Notes under the pieces: model-generated | What the model saw: the letters and a program-made list of their open reading frames with translations, nothing else | The model's database searches: none | What the model was told of the DNA's origin: nothing | Made by a program: the position numbers and the translations under genes | Assembly: GCF_002858935.1 (NCBI RefSeq) | Contig: NZ_PJRT01000029.1 | Location: forward strand, 1 to 64,000 | Reading direction: 5' to 3' | DNA: 64,000 nucleotides | DNA from: Pantoea endophytica | Lineage (GTDB): Bacteria > Pseudomonadota > Gammaproteobacteria > Enterobacterales > Enterobacteriaceae | Shown here: positions 8,797 to 19,308 of the stretch, piece by piece | Position numbering within the stretch: position 1 is the stretch's first letter | Layout of the letters: the number at the start of each line of letters is the position of its first letter

Positions 8797-11502
8797 TTAT
8801 TTCTCCTCCTTGAGGTCCGGCTGTGAAGCCTCTGTTTGCTGTTCCTTGCGAATGCATTGCGTGAACGCCGAGAAGGGAACATCGCTGCCGCTAGCCCGGT
8901 TAAACGCGCGGTGATAACCCAGTGCATCCAGTGCGCAGGCCTCTTTCACCGCCTCATCTGCTGTAGATGGGATGATGCTTAGCCGTATGCGCAGCACGCG
9001 CTGTCCACTCACCAGCCATAACCGATCTGCATGCTGTTTCGCCAATTCAGACAGATGCGTTTGTTGCTCTACAGATAGCAAACGGCCCTGAGAGTCGGAT
9101 TCTCCACGCATAACAATTTCATCGGTGCTCATCGCCTCACTTTTAGACTGCGCGATGACAATTTGCCAACCACGCTGAGTATGGGCATGACCAGCCGAAC
9201 CTGGTGCATCGCCCAGATAAATTAACGGCTTAAGCGCGCGGTGACCTGCTTGCTCCGCAAACCGGTCTGCCAGCGGCATCACCGGCATTTCGACCGGCAT
9301 CTTCCGCGCCACCGCCTTGTGCGTGCGCATAGTCTTGCGCGCATACTTTGACTCGGTGCCGTACTCAATCCGCCCGGCTTCCAGCTTCAGGTAACTGCCG
9401 CCGCCTATCAGCACGATGCGTTTCTTGCTGGCGAACAGTATGTCCTGCTCCGCGCTCATGCTCAGCTTCTTCGCTGCCATGATTTTCATCGCCGCATTCT
9501 GCGCTTCAACCTTTATCGGCCCTTCACCCGCAATCAGACTCAGCTTATCTTGGTGCGCAAACAGCCCGACTTTTTCGCCCGCCATCAGGTTGACGTTGCC
9601 CATCGCCCCGGCGCTGATGTCACCGCCCGCGTTGATGTGGATGTTCTCCGCCGCCGCCATCTGCAGGTGCTCGCCGCTGGTGAACGCCACGCCTTCGGGG
9701 GCGGAGAAGTGAATCAGCTCGTTCAGCGGCTGCAGGCGCTTGCTGAACATCTCACGCTGCACGTTGATATCGACAATCAGCGCGTCAACCTGCTCCTGCA
9801 CCAGCTTCAGCTGCTCGATTTGTTTAATCGCAATCTCGATTTCGCGCAGCGTGGTCGCCATGTCCAGCACCTCGCCCACGCCTTTGGTCTGGCCATCGGC
9901 GGTGACGAATAAACCTTTCGCCACGCGTATCACACCGTGTTCGTCGGTGTGCAACTCAAAGCCGCTGCCACGCGGTTTGTCCTGCTTATCGGTGATGTGG
10001 CCCTGATTAAGCTGGGTTTTACCATATTCAGTAGTGAGCGCGATGTGTTCCGCGCCGCGCTTGTCTTCCATGCGCAGTTCGTTGTTCGCAGGCGTGCGCA
10101 GGGTGTTCTGGCTGCGGTTGTCGCGGCTGACGACGTCGGGATGTTCGGAATCGTGAAAGGCGTGCGCGATGTACGGGCGGTCCGGGTCGCCGCCGTCAAA
10201 GGCGATTCCCACTTCGGTGCCCCGAATCAGCGGCGCGTGAAAACCGTAATCTCTGCCGGCGTAGGGTTTTGCCAGCCGCACCCACAGATAGCTGTAGCCT
10301 GATTCGCTGAACAGGCGGTCCACGTCGAGCTTCACCCGGTAGCGTCCGTGCTCGTCGAGATGTGCGTAGATATCATCAGCGTTGCGGCTTTCAATCCGCG
10401 CCGGATGCGTGCCGACAATCTCCGGACGTGGCAACGTAGCGGGGCGGAAGCAGAAGTGTTCGCTGTACGGCATGCCCCAGACGGAAACGTGCAGGCGCGA
10501 ATCGCGCGAAGCGATGAAGGTCACCAGCGTCATCACCACGCCGTTCTGCAACGCACGGATAACCTTGCCCTGTGACTCCAGCACCGCGCCCGGCGTCAGA
10601 TGCGAGGCGTTGCTGAACAGGTGCACGTAATCGGCACGCTTCAGCTCGCGCTCGTGGGCGATGCGCGCGTAAAACCGCCCGGACTCGGTTTCGTCCTCTT
10701 CACCGGGATTCCGATATGGGCCGATATAGCGATAGTGCCCGCCGGTGGTAGTGGCATCGCTACCTACAGCCGCATCGGCATCGCCCGGTTCGCCAGCCTG
10801 GCGATAGTTGTAGTCGCGCACGCGCACGCTGCCGGTTACCACGTTATGCCAGGTGCGCACGCCCCACACCGACTCACGTTCACCGTCGTGCAGGCCCGAA
10901 AGTTCCGCGTACGGCAGCGCCACATCAAACTGATAGCCCTGCTGCGAATCGGCAAAAATCAGCGTTTCCTGTTCGGTAACCGCATTCATCCCGGAACGGA
11001 ACCAGATGCCGACCTCCGCCAGAATGCGCTGCAGGAACTGCAAATCACTCTCCTGCCACTGGGTAATCAGCTCGCGCGCCGGGTATTCACGCGTCAGGCG
11101 GAAATCAAAATCCGGCCCTTCGAAACCGTGCTGGCGCAGCAGCTGCTCCGCCAGCTCCGGCGCGCTGAGGTTCTGGAATATCCGGCTCTCGCAGGTTAGC
11201 TTCATCAGCGCAAGGCGGGATTCGAGGATGATGCGGTAGTGCGTCTGGTCAGCGCTCTGGCTGAGCCACTCCATGCGGGTGATGACGCCGTGCACCACCT
11301 TGCCGCTGCGCATCCTCAGGCTGGCAAATTTGTTCAGCAGCTCGTCTTTAACCGGCAAATTGGTGGTGAACTCGATGTCCCAGCGGAACGGCTCGCTTAG
11401 CGCCTCGCGGCCGCGAAAGCGCAGCACGTCAGGGCGCATTGACGTGTTGTTGATGGTAAGGGTGTAAAGCGAGAGTGAAGCCGTGGCAATGAAATCTTTC
11501 AA
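8797..11502 (-). CDS. vgrG: Type VI secretion spike protein VgrG
   Basis: The chosen start is TTG at 11502, preceded by AGGAAGG at proper spacing, giving 901 residues; an ATG at 11595 in frame would add 31 residues without a clear ribosome site. The N-terminal part matches the VgrG gp27/gp5-like fold (FRGREALSEPFRWDIEF, the ESDLQFLQRILAEVGIWF block, the GTEVGIAFDGGDPDRPYI OB-fold region). A DUF2345-like repeat region follows (QMAAAENIHINAGGDI, GNVNLMAGEKVGLFA). The last ~170 residues form an extension not typical of the core and probably serve effector loading. The phospholipase follows after one base, in the usual vgrG-effector-immunity order. No other T6SS structural genes are in the window, so this is an orphan vgrG island. 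Confidence 0.92.
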   Translation of the reverse strand: MKDFIATASLSLYTLTINNTSMRPDVLRFRGREALSEPFRWDIEFTTNLPVKDELLNKFASLRMRSGKVVHGVITRMEWLSQSADQTHYRIILESRLALMKLTCESRIFQNLSAPELAEQLLRQHGFEGPDFDFRLTREYPARELITQWQESDLQFLQRILAEVGIWFRSGMNAVTEQETLIFADSQQGYQFDVALPYAELSGLHDGERESVWGVRTWHNVVTGSVRVRDYNYRQAGEPGDADAAVGSDATTTGGHYRYIGPYRNPGEEDETESGRFYARIAHERELKRADYVHLFSNASHLTPGAVLESQGKVIRALQNGVVMTLVTFIASRDSRLHVSVWGMPYSEHFCFRPATLPRPEIVGTHPARIESRNADDIYAHLDEHGRYRVKLDVDRLFSESGYSYLWVRLAKPYAGRDYGFHAPLIRGTEVGIAFDGGDPDRPYIAHAFHDSEHPDVVSRDNRSQNTLRTPANNELRMEDKRGAEHIALTTEYGKTQLNQGHITDKQDKPRGSGFELHTDEHGVIRVAKGLFVTADGQTKGVGEVLDMATTLREIEIAIKQIEQLKLVQEQVDALIVDINVQREMFSKRLQPLNELIHFSAPEGVAFTSGEHLQMAAAENIHINAGGDISAGAMGNVNLMAGEKVGLFAHQDKLSLIAGEGPIKVEAQNAAMKIMAAKKLSMSAEQDILFASKKRIVLIGGGSYLKLEAGRIEYGTESKYARKTMRTHKAVARKMPVEMPVMPLADRFAEQAGHRALKPLIYLGDAPGSAGHAHTQRGWQIVIAQSKSEAMSTDEIVMRGESDSQGRLLSVEQQTHLSELAKQHADRLWLVSGQRVLRIRLSIIPSTADEAVKEACALDALGYHRAFNRASGSDVPFSAFTQCIRKEQQTEASQPDLKEEK

Positions 11503-11662
11503 CGTGGCACCTTCCTGGTTCCGTTTAGCCGTCAGATGACGGTTAATCCACAAATTGAGAAGGGTGATTCTGTGGTAAATAATCAGGATGGGCAACTACT
11601 TTATTGTGTCTTTTGTGCGCAATGAGTAGATGTAATAAGTTGATTCGATAAGAAGTATGGGA

Positions 11663-11692
11663 TTTAACAGCGCGAGATATCGCGCTGTTAAA
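11663..11692 (-). terminator. Perfect hairpin downstream of hemF
   Basis: A 13-bp perfect inverted repeat (11663-11675 with 11680-11692, four-base loop) lies just after the hemF stop. The U-run is short, so termination strength is uncertain; the hairpin also separates hemF from the vgrG island. Confidence 0.6.
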
Positions 11693-11707
11693 GGCAGGTC
11701 GATTTTA

Positions 11708-12634
<927 letters not shown>

Positions 12635-12679
12635 TCACTCGTTCCGGAAATGTGCCGCGATTCTACCACAGGATAAAGA

Positions 12680-13537
12680 CTATGCTTCGCGACGATCGAC
12701 CTCATCGAAGTAGCGGGTGATGCCGTCGGCAATGGCGCTGGCAATTTTCTGGCGGAACGCCTGCGTGCCAAGCAGCTGCTCTTCACGCGGATTGGTAATG
12801 AAGGAGGTTTCCACCAGCACCGAAGGAATCGACGGCGATTTCAGCACCGCAAATGCAGCCTGTTCGGTGTGCTGGCTGTGCAGATGATGCACCGGGCGAA
12901 TCTGATCGAGGACGTGTTTACCCAGCGTCAGGCTGTTGCGAATGGTATCGGTCTGCACCAGATCGAACAGAATCTGGTTGAGGTAATGATCTTTATCCTG
13001 CACCTCAGCACCGCCCACTTTGTCGGCATCGTTTTCACGCTGCGAAAGGTATCGCGCCATCGCGCTGCTGGCACCGCGATTGGAAAGGGCAAACACCGAT
13101 GCGCCGTTAGCATCCGGGCTGGTGTAGCCGTCGGCGTGAATCGACATAAACAGGTTAGCGCCGTGCTGGTGGGCGATTTCGACGCGCTGATAGAGCGGAA
13201 TAAAGTGGTCGCTGTCGCGCGTCAGGCGCACTTCGATGTGCGGATGCGATTGCAGCAGCGTCTTCACGGTATTGGCGATCGCCAGCACAATGTGTTTCTC
13301 TTCCGAACCCTCTTCGCCGACGGCGCCGGAATCGATGCCGCCGTGGCCGGGATCGATCATCACGATACGTTTGCCGTTGCTGGCGGGTTTCGGTGGCGTA
13401 TGACGCGGACTGACGCGCAAATCGCTGTTCTGTTCTTTGGCCTGCACCGCACGCGGTGATAACACCGCCAGCGCTAAACCGGAAAGTATCAGTTGGCGAC
13501 GATTGGTAAGCCGCTTAAGCAGTGAAATCTTCTTCAT
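12680..13537 (-). CDS. amiA: N-acetylmuramoyl-L-alanine amidase AmiA
   Basis: AmiA is a periplasmic zinc amidase that cuts peptide stems from murein and helps separate daughter cells. The 285-residue product has a twin-arginine signal (NRRQLILSGLALAVLSPRA, residues 12-30), as known for AmiA. It then has an amidase_3 domain with zinc-ligand motifs IDPGHGGIDSGA (His65), a Glu near residue 80, SIHADGY and VLVETSFITN. The order amiA then hemF matches E. coli. Confidence 0.96.
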   Translation of the reverse strand: MKKISLLKRLTNRRQLILSGLALAVLSPRAVQAKEQNSDLRVSPRHTPPKPASNGKRIVMIDPGHGGIDSGAVGEEGSEEKHIVLAIANTVKTLLQSHPHIEVRLTRDSDHFIPLYQRVEIAHQHGANLFMSIHADGYTSPDANGASVFALSNRGASSAMARYLSQRENDADKVGGAEVQDKDHYLNQILFDLVQTDTIRNSLTLGKHVLDQIRPVHHLHSQHTEQAAFAVLKSPSIPSVLVETSFITNPREEQLLGTQAFRQKIASAIADGITRYFDEVDRREA

Positions 13538-13687
13538 TTACGGGTCCATGGCAGGTAAATCCTGCCCAGTGTTATAGCGTAACAATAGCCAGGCAGCGAC
13601 CTCGCAACTATTTCAAGTGTTTACTTTCTATTGCAACAGACTAACAGCGATGTCGCGCTTTTTTTGCTCCGTTGTCACGCGTGAGGG

Positions 13688-13715
13688 TTGCGCCTGGCAA
13701 AGAATGCGTGATAAT
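13688..13715 (+). promoter_or_regulatory. Putative sigma-70 promoter of ypeA
   Basis: TTGCGC at 13688-13693 and GATAAT at 13710-13715 are 16 bp apart, 34 bp upstream of the ypeA start. Confidence 0.5.
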
Positions 13716-13748
13716 CAGCGAATTGTGCCTAACAGCAGGGTAACGTCG

Positions 13749-14174
13749 ATGGAAATCCGTTCTTTCCGCCAGGAAGATTTTGAAGAAGTGATCACGCTCT
13801 GGGAGCGTTGCGATTTGTTACGCCCATGGAACGATCCGGAGCTGGACATTGAACGCAAAATGAACCACGACGCGGAACTGTTTCTGGTCGCGGAAGTCGG
13901 TGGCGAAGTGGTCGGTACGGTGATGGGCGGCTACGACGGCCATCGCGGCTCCGTCTACTATCTGGCGGTGCATCCTGATTATCAGGGCCGTGGCTTTGCC
14001 AATGCGTTGATGAATCGTCTTGAGAAGAAGCTGATTGCGCGCGGTTGCCCAAAAATCAATTTGATGGTGCGCGAAGAGAACGATCAGGTGGTGGCGTTTT
14101 ACGAAAAGCTCGAATACGAGCCGGTGGACTCGCTGCTGCTGGGCAAGCGTCTGATTGAAGATCGCGAGTATTGA
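13749..14174 (+). CDS. ypeA: GNAT-family acetyltransferase YpeA
   Basis: The product has 141 residues from ATG at 13749; it begins [20 protein letters not shown], closely like E. coli YpeA. A longer upstream frame lacks similarity. The acetyl-CoA binding motif is seen in [18 protein letters not shown]. The substrate is not known. It ends one base before possible starts of yfeZ, so the two genes are probably an operon. Confidence 0.93.
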   Translation: MEIRSFRQEDFEEVITLWERCDLLRPWNDPELDIERKMNHDAELFLVAEVGGEVVGTVMGGYDGHRGSVYYLAVHPDYQGRGFANALMNRLEKKLIARGCPKINLMVREENDQVVAFYEKLEYEPVDSLLLGKRLIEDREY

Positions 14175-14182
14175 GGGTCGGT

Positions 14183-14635
14183 TTGAAATACCTTCCCGAA
14201 GAGTACGATGCGAAAGGGCAGCTGCGGCTGCCGTTTCTTTTCTGGCTGATCCTGTTATTGCAGGCGCGCACCTGGCTGCTGCTGGTGATGGCGGGCGCAT
14301 CACGCCAGCAGGGCAATGATTTGCTGGCGCTGTTCTATCCCGACCGCCAAAGCTTCTGGCTGGGGCTGGCGTTAGGCATTCCGGCGGCTATCGGCTTATT
14401 GCTGACCGGCTATCGCCAGCGCTGGCCGCGCCTGTGGCAAAGCTGGCGTCATGTATTGAGCGCATCGCTCCTTGTCAGCCTGCTGTGGCAGGGTTCCAGC
14501 CTGCTGCAAGGCGCCTTTCCCGACTCGCCGCTGCCGCTGTTATTGACGCTATTTGACCTGCTGGCGTTGTTCTGGCTGCAAACGCAACCTCGCCTGCGCG
14601 ACTGCTTTCTGCCGGAACATCAGCAGGTCGAATAA
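14183..14635 (+). CDS. yfeZ: YfeZ-family inner-membrane protein (DUF2919)
   Basis: A TTG at 14183 (MKYLPEEYDAKGQLRLPF) with GAGG six bases upstream gives 150 residues; a TTG at 14171 overlapping the ypeA stop would add four. Four hydrophobic segments are visible, starting FLFWLILLLQARTWLLLVMAG. The QARTWLLLVMAGASRQQG block matches E. coli YfeZ. The function is unknown. Confidence 0.88.
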   Translation: MKYLPEEYDAKGQLRLPFLFWLILLLQARTWLLLVMAGASRQQGNDLLALFYPDRQSFWLGLALGIPAAIGLLLTGYRQRWPRLWQSWRHVLSASLLVSLLWQGSSLLQGAFPDSPLPLLLTLFDLLALFWLQTQPRLRDCFLPEHQQVE

Positions 14636-14660
14636 ACTTTTTGCCGGTTTGTGACTCCAA
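14634..14660 (+). promoter_or_regulatory. Possible sigma-E promoter of yfeY
   Basis: AAACTT (14634-14639), 16 bp, then TCCAA (14656-14660) resembles the GAACTT/TCAAA pattern of RpoE promoters. YfeY is known as an RpoE-controlled lipoprotein in E. coli. The match is partial. Confidence 0.4.
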
Positions 14661-14698
14661 CAGGCACGCCAATCGGCTTAGCAGATCAAGGAGTTTTC

Positions 14699-15319
14699 AT
14701 GAAAGTTGTTCGTCACGCACTGCTGGTTAGCAGCATGGTTCTGGCCGGCTGCGCCAGTTCGGGTTCCTCTGGCAGCGCGAGCGATAGCGAAAGCCATTGG
14801 TACAATCCGCTTAGCTATCACTGGTCGGCGCTCAATCCACTCGGCTGGTTTGGTGGATCGCTGGAGGTCACCGAGCAAGGCGTTGCGGGCCTGACGAGCA
14901 CCACCTCAATGTCGGAAGACGCCATCCATAAAGCGCTGAACGGCGATTACAAACTGCGTCAGGGCATGCGCACGCAGAATGGTCAGGTGATGGATTTCTG
15001 GCAGGCGCTGGATGGCGACAACGTTAAATTGGTGATTAACGGCAGCAGCAGCGTGGAGCGCATTGAAGTGCAGGATGCCGATGCCAAAGCGGCGGACGGC
15101 AGCAAGATCGGCGATCTGTTCAGCGACAAGTTCAGCAAAGCCTTTAACAACTGCAAAATGGTCACCGGCCTTGATGCACGCGATGTTGAGTGCCGTGCGC
15201 CGGGCAGCCAGCACATCTCCTACATTTACAGCGGTGAATGGCATGGTCCGGAAGGCTTGATGCCGTCGGACGATACCCTGAAAAGCTGGAAAATCAGCAA
15301 GATCGTTTGGCAGCGTTAA
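14699..15319 (+). CDS. yfeY: RpoE-regulated lipoprotein YfeY
   Basis: ATG at 14699 follows a strong CAAGGAG site, giving 206 residues. The signal peptide MKVVRHALLVSSMVLAGC ends in the lipobox LAGC, so the mature protein is a lipoprotein, probably in the envelope. A short serine/glycine linker follows, then WYNPLSYHWSALNPLGWFGG, conserved in YfeY. The molecular role is not known. The position between yfeZ and yfeX matches E. coli. Confidence 0.92.
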   Translation: MKVVRHALLVSSMVLAGCASSGSSGSASDSESHWYNPLSYHWSALNPLGWFGGSLEVTEQGVAGLTSTTSMSEDAIHKALNGDYKLRQGMRTQNGQVMDFWQALDGDNVKLVINGSSSVERIEVQDADAKAADGSKIGDLFSDKFSKAFNNCKMVTGLDARDVECRAPGSQHISYIYSGEWHGPEGLMPSDDTLKSWKISKIVWQR

Positions 15320-15420
15320 ACCAGATAAAACTTGCTTAAAAACCCGCTCAAAAAGTGTGGCTTTCCGGTATGATGCGGGCGAAAAAATATCGTCTAACCT
15401 TCATGCCGGAGAGCATAGCA

Positions 15421-16317
15421 ATGTCTCAGTTTCAGAGCGGGATCCTGTTGGAGCACCGCCGTTTCGCCATTTGGCTCGAAGCCCGCGTCACGGGCGATCT
15501 TGACGCGCTGCGCCAGGGCAGCAAATTCTTCTTACAGCAGCTTGAAGCGCTGCAGACGCAATTCAGTGATGCCGGATTGGGCGCGGTGATCGCCTTTGGT
15601 GATGCGCTGTGGCGCGATCTGCAAGGCAACGCTTCTGCACCTGAACTCAAAGCTTTCGCCGCGCTTGGTAACGGCATTGCGCCTGCCACGCAGCGCGATT
15701 TGCTGATCCATATTCAATCCCAACGACATGACGTGAACTTCGCGCTGGCTCAGGCGGCACTTAGCGCCTTTGCCGCTGCGGTCAATATCGAAGAAGAGAC
15801 GCACGGTTTCCGCTGGATTGAAGATCGCGATCTGTCGGGCTTCGTCGATGGCACGGAAAATCCGCAGGGCGAAGCGCGCAAGGAGGTAGCGATTATCAGC
15901 GCAGGTGCGGATGCGGGCGGCAGCTATGTGTTTACCCAGCGCTGGGAGCACAACCTTAAGCTGTGGAATCGCATGGCGGTGGAGAAACAGGAAGCGATTA
16001 TTGGCCGTACTAAAGAAACGGATGAAGAGCTGCCGAGTGATCAGCGTCCTGCGACATCGCATCTCAGCCGTGTCGATCTGAAAGAAGAGGGCAAAGGGCT
16101 GAAGATTCTGCGCCAGAGCCTGCCATACGGCAGCGCCAGTGGCACGCATGGGCTGTACTTCATCTCTTACTGCCATCGTCTCTACAATATCGAGCAGCAA
16201 TTGCTGAGCATGTTCGGCGAGCGCGACGGCAAGATGGACGCCATGCTGCGCTTCACCAAACCGGTTAGCGGCAGCTACTTTTTTGCGCCGTCGCTGGATG
16301 CTTTGCAAGCGCTGTAA
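15421..16317 (+). CDS. yfeX: Dye-decolorizing haem peroxidase YfeX
   Basis: ATG at 15421 ([16 protein letters not shown]) gives 298 residues, the usual length for YfeX. The Dyp hallmark GFVDGTENP is present, as is the proximal His region [11 protein letters not shown] and the distal Arg region. The family uses hydrogen peroxide to oxidise aromatic substrates; E. coli YfeX also oxidises porphyrinogens, and the nearby hemF gene may or may not be relevant. Confidence 0.94.
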   Translation: MSQFQSGILLEHRRFAIWLEARVTGDLDALRQGSKFFLQQLEALQTQFSDAGLGAVIAFGDALWRDLQGNASAPELKAFAALGNGIAPATQRDLLIHIQSQRHDVNFALAQAALSAFAAAVNIEEETHGFRWIEDRDLSGFVDGTENPQGEARKEVAIISAGADAGGSYVFTQRWEHNLKLWNRMAVEKQEAIIGRTKETDEELPSDQRPATSHLSRVDLKEEGKGLKILRQSLPYGSASGTHGLYFISYCHRLYNIEQQLLSMFGERDGKMDAMLRFTKPVSGSYFFAPSLDALQAL

Positions 16318-16340
16318 CCTCTATGTATTAAGGTCAACCT

Positions 16341-16413
16341 GGCGCGATTCATCGCGCCGCTACGGATATCAGCCCTTATTTGTCGCGGCGCAATTTATTG
16401 CGCAATGAATCGC
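16341..16413. repeat. Palindromic intergenic repeat, copy 1
   Basis: Two hairpins, GGCGCGATTCATCGCGCC (16341-16358) and GCGCAATTTATTGCGC (16387-16402), flank a short spacer. The same two half-units, in the other order, occur at 52315-52354. This is the pattern of a REP/BIME-like dispersed element. Confidence 0.75.
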
Positions 16414-16479
16414 TTAGTGCCGATTTACATTTCCATTCGTCGCATAAACTCTCCCGCCGTCTTATGCCTTTTTAGACTT

Positions 16480-16540
16480 TGAAATCCCTAAACGATATAT
16501 AAAACCGTTACAGCTTTCCCCTGAGTTATAAATACACTGA
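16480..16540 (+). promoter_or_regulatory. Probable cysP promoter region (CysB-type)
   Basis: A TATAAA box at 16527-16532 lies about 55 bp before cysP, and the AT-rich stretch before it (AACGATATATAAAACCGTTA) resembles the region bound by CysB at E. coli cysP. No clear -35 box is seen, as is usual for activator-dependent promoters. Confidence 0.4.
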
Positions 16541-16586
16541 CAGCATCTAATGGCATTGGCTTAACTGCCGTCTTTCAGGGTGCAGC

Positions 16587-17603
16587 ATGACACTTCCGAT
16601 TTCGAAAAAATGGCTTGGCGGTATCGCGCTGTCGTGTGCTTTAGCCGGTGCGGCGCAAGCGACCGAGTTGCTGAATAGCTCTTACGACGTTTCGCGCGAA
16701 CTGTTCGTTGCCCTGAATGCACCCTTTGAAAAACAGTGGGACGCTGCCCATCCTAATGACAAGCTGACCATCAAGCAGTCGCACGCCGGTTCTTCTAAGC
16801 AGGCGCTGGCGATTCTGCAAGGGCTGCGCGCCGATGTGGTGACCTACAATCAGGTGACCGATGTGCAGGTGCTGCACGACAAAGGCCAACTGATTCCCGC
16901 TGACTGGCAACAACGTCTGCCAAACAGCAGCTCACCGTTTTACTCCACCATGGCGTTTCTGGTGCGTAAAGGTAACCCCAAGCAGATTCACAGCTGGGCC
17001 GATCTGGCGCGCGATAACGTGAAGCTGATTTTCCCTAACCCAAAAACCTCGGGTAACGGCCGTTACACTTATCTCGCCGCGTGGGGCGCTGCCGATCAGG
17101 CGGATGGCAAAGATAAAGCCAAAACCAGAGCCTTTATGGCGAAGTTCCTCAAGAACGTGGAAGTGTTTGATACCGGCGGTCGCGGTGCGACCACCACCTT
17201 TGCCGAGCGCGGTCTGGGCGATGTGCTGATCAGCTTTGAATCGGAAGTGAATAACATCCGTAATCAGTACGGCAAAGACGACTACGAAGTGATCGTGCCA
17301 AAAACCAATATTCTGGCGGAGTTCCCGGTGGCGTGGGTCGACAAAAATGTCGAGCACAACGGCACCATCGACGCGGCCAAAGCTTATCTGAATTATCTCT
17401 ACACGCCTGAAGCGCAGAAAATCATCACCACTTACTACTATCGCGTGAATAACCCGCAGCTGATGGCGGAGCAGAAAGATCGCTTCCCGCAGACAGAACT
17501 GTTCAACGTCAAAGACGCCTTTGGCGGCTGGGATAACGTGATGAAAGTCCATTTTGCCAATGACGGTGAGCTGGACAAATTACTGGCAGCGGGGCGCGGT
17601 TAA
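16587..17603 (+). CDS. cysP: Thiosulfate/sulfate-binding periplasmic protein
   Basis: CysP captures thiosulfate (and sulfate) in the periplasm for the CysUWA permease. The 338-residue product starts with a Sec signal peptide (cleavage near [15 protein letters not shown]). Conserved blocks are [49 protein letters not shown] and [15 protein letters not shown]. The stop overlaps the start of cysU by one base. CysB control under sulfur limitation is expected from the family. Confidence 0.96.
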   Translation: MTLPISKKWLGGIALSCALAGAAQATELLNSSYDVSRELFVALNAPFEKQWDAAHPNDKLTIKQSHAGSSKQALAILQGLRADVVTYNQVTDVQVLHDKGQLIPADWQQRLPNSSSPFYSTMAFLVRKGNPKQIHSWADLARDNVKLIFPNPKTSGNGRYTYLAAWGAADQADGKDKAKTRAFMAKFLKNVEVFDTGGRGATTTFAERGLGDVLISFESEVNNIRNQYGKDDYEVIVPKTNILAEFPVAWVDKNVEHNGTIDAAKAYLNYLYTPEAQKIITTYYYRVNNPQLMAEQKDRFPQTELFNVKDAFGGWDNVMKVHFANDGELDKLLAAGRG

Positions 17604-18436
17604 TGTTCGCGCTCGCTCAAAAACGTGTTTTGCCCGGCTTTGGACTGAGCCTCGGCACCAGCTTACTCTTCACCTGTCTGATTCTGCTGCTGCCGATCAG
17701 CGCGCTGCTGATGCAGCTGTCGCAAATGACGCTGGCGCAATACTGGGCGGTGATTAGCCATCCACAGCTGATCGCCGCCTATAAAGTGACGATTCTGGCG
17801 GCGGGCGTGGCCTCGCTGTTCAACGCCGTATTCGGCATGCTGATGGCGTGGATTCTGACGCGTTATCGCTTCCCCGGCCGCACGCTGCTGGATGGTTTGA
17901 TGGATCTGCCGTTTGCGCTGCCGACTGCGGTGGCAGGTTTAACGCTGGCGGGTCTGTTTTCGGTCAACGGCTGGTACGGTCAGTGGCTGGCGCATTTTGA
18001 TATTAAAGTCTCTTACACCTGGCTCGGCATCGCTGTGGCGATGGCCTTTACCAGCATTCCGTTTGTGGTGCGTACCGTGCAGCCGGTGCTGGAAGAGTTA
18101 GGTCCGGAATATGAAGAAGCCGCGGAAACGCTGGGCGCAACGCGCTGGCAGAGCTTCCGTCGCGTGGTGCTGCCAGAAGTGGCGCCGGCATTGCTGGCCG
18201 GCACTGCGCTGTCGTTTACCCGCAGCATCGGTGAGTTTGGCGCGGTAATCTTTATCGCTGGCAACATCGCCTGGAAAACGGAAGTGACCTCGCTGATGAT
18301 TTTCGTGCGTCTGCAGGAGTTTGATTATCCGGCGGCGAGCGCCATCGCCTCGGTGATCATGGCGGCTTCTTTGCTGCTGCTGTTCGCGATTAACACCTTG
18401 CAGAGCCGCTTCGGCCGTCGCTTAGGAGGCCACTGA
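17603..18436 (+). CDS. cysU: Sulfate/thiosulfate ABC transporter permease CysU (CysT)
   Basis: This 277-residue inner-membrane permease has about six hydrophobic segments and the EAA loop (EEAAETLGATRWQSFRRVVLPEV) that docks to the CysA ATPase. It overlaps cysP and cysW by one base each, so the three genes are translationally coupled. The SFTRSIGEFGAVIFIAGN block is characteristic. Confidence 0.96.
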   Translation: MFALAQKRVLPGFGLSLGTSLLFTCLILLLPISALLMQLSQMTLAQYWAVISHPQLIAAYKVTILAAGVASLFNAVFGMLMAWILTRYRFPGRTLLDGLMDLPFALPTAVAGLTLAGLFSVNGWYGQWLAHFDIKVSYTWLGIAVAMAFTSIPFVVRTVQPVLEELGPEYEEAAETLGATRWQSFRRVVLPEVAPALLAGTALSFTRSIGEFGAVIFIAGNIAWKTEVTSLMIFVRLQEFDYPAASAIASVIMAASLLLLFAINTLQSRFGRRLGGH

Positions 18437-19308
18437 TGGCGGAGATTTCACACATCAATCACGCCGACCGCCAGCCAATTAACTGGGGCAAGTGGCTGCT
18501 GATTGGCATCGGTGCGCTAGTTTCCATCCTGCTGCTGGTGGTGCCGATGGTTTCCATCTTCTGGGAAGCGCTCAACCAGGGTTTGGTTGCCTCGCTGAGT
18601 AACCTGAAAGATGGCGACATGCTGCACGCCATCTGGCTGACCCTTTTGGTGGCGCTGATTACCGTGCCGGTCAACATGGTGTTCGGTACGCTGCTGGCGT
18701 GGCTGGTGACGCGCTTCACCTTTCCCGGCCGCCAGTTGCTGTTGACGCTGTTTGATATCCCGTTTGCCGTGTCGCCGGTGGTTGCCGGCTTGATGTATCT
18801 GCTGTTCTGGGGCGTCAACGGTCCTGCCGGTGGCTGGCTGGATGCGCACAATATTCAGATTATGTTCTCCTGGCCGGGCATGGTGCTGGCCACCATCTTC
18901 GTTACCTGTCCGTTTGTGGTGCGTGAATTGGTGCCGGTGATGCTGAGCCAGGGCAGTCACGAAGATGAAGCGGCGGTGCTGCTCGGCGCATCCGGCTGGC
19001 AGATGTTCCGCCGCGTGACGTTGCCGAATATCCGTTGGGCGCTGATGTACGGCGTGGTGCTGACCAACGCACGTGCGATTGGTGAATTTGGTGCGGTCTC
19101 GGTGGTTTCGGGATCGATTCGCGGCGAAACCTATACCTTGCCGCTTCAGGTTGAATTACTGCATCAGGATTACAACACCGTGGGCGCCTTTACTGCCGCC
19201 GCGCTGCTGACCCTGATGGCAATCGTAACGCTGTTTCTGAAAAGCGTGGTGCAGTGGCGATTAGAGCATCAGCAGAAGCGCCTACAGGAGGAAAATCATG
19301 AGCATTGA
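18436..19308 (+). CDS. cysW: Sulfate/thiosulfate ABC transporter permease CysW
   Basis: The second permease of the complex has 290 residues and about six membrane segments. The EAA loop reads [24 protein letters not shown], followed by [15 protein letters not shown]. It overlaps cysU by one base and cysA by 11 bases. Confidence 0.96.
   Translation: MAEISHINHADRQPINWGKWLLIGIGALVSILLLVVPMVSIFWEALNQGLVASLSNLKDGDMLHAIWLTLLVALITVPVNMVFGTLLAWLVTRFTFPGRQLLLTLFDIPFAVSPVVAGLMYLLFWGVNGPAGGWLDAHNIQIMFSWPGMVLATIFVTCPFVVRELVPVMLSQGSHEDEAAVLLGASGWQMFRRVTLPNIRWALMYGVVLTNARAIGEFGAVSVVSGSIRGETYTLPLQVELLHQDYNTVGAFTAAALLTLMAIVTLFLKSVVQWRLEHQQKRLQEENHEH

Noticed and set aside
6390..8927. Longer phospholipase D frame starting at 8927
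   Set aside because: The extra 44 codons overlap vgrG; ATG at 8795 has a strong ribosome site and sits one base past the vgrG stop.
1..11600. Search for insertion sequence or integrase genes around the effector island
   Set aside because: No transposase, integrase or terminal inverted repeats were seen between 1 and 11700; homologous recombination between the repeats explains the structure without them.
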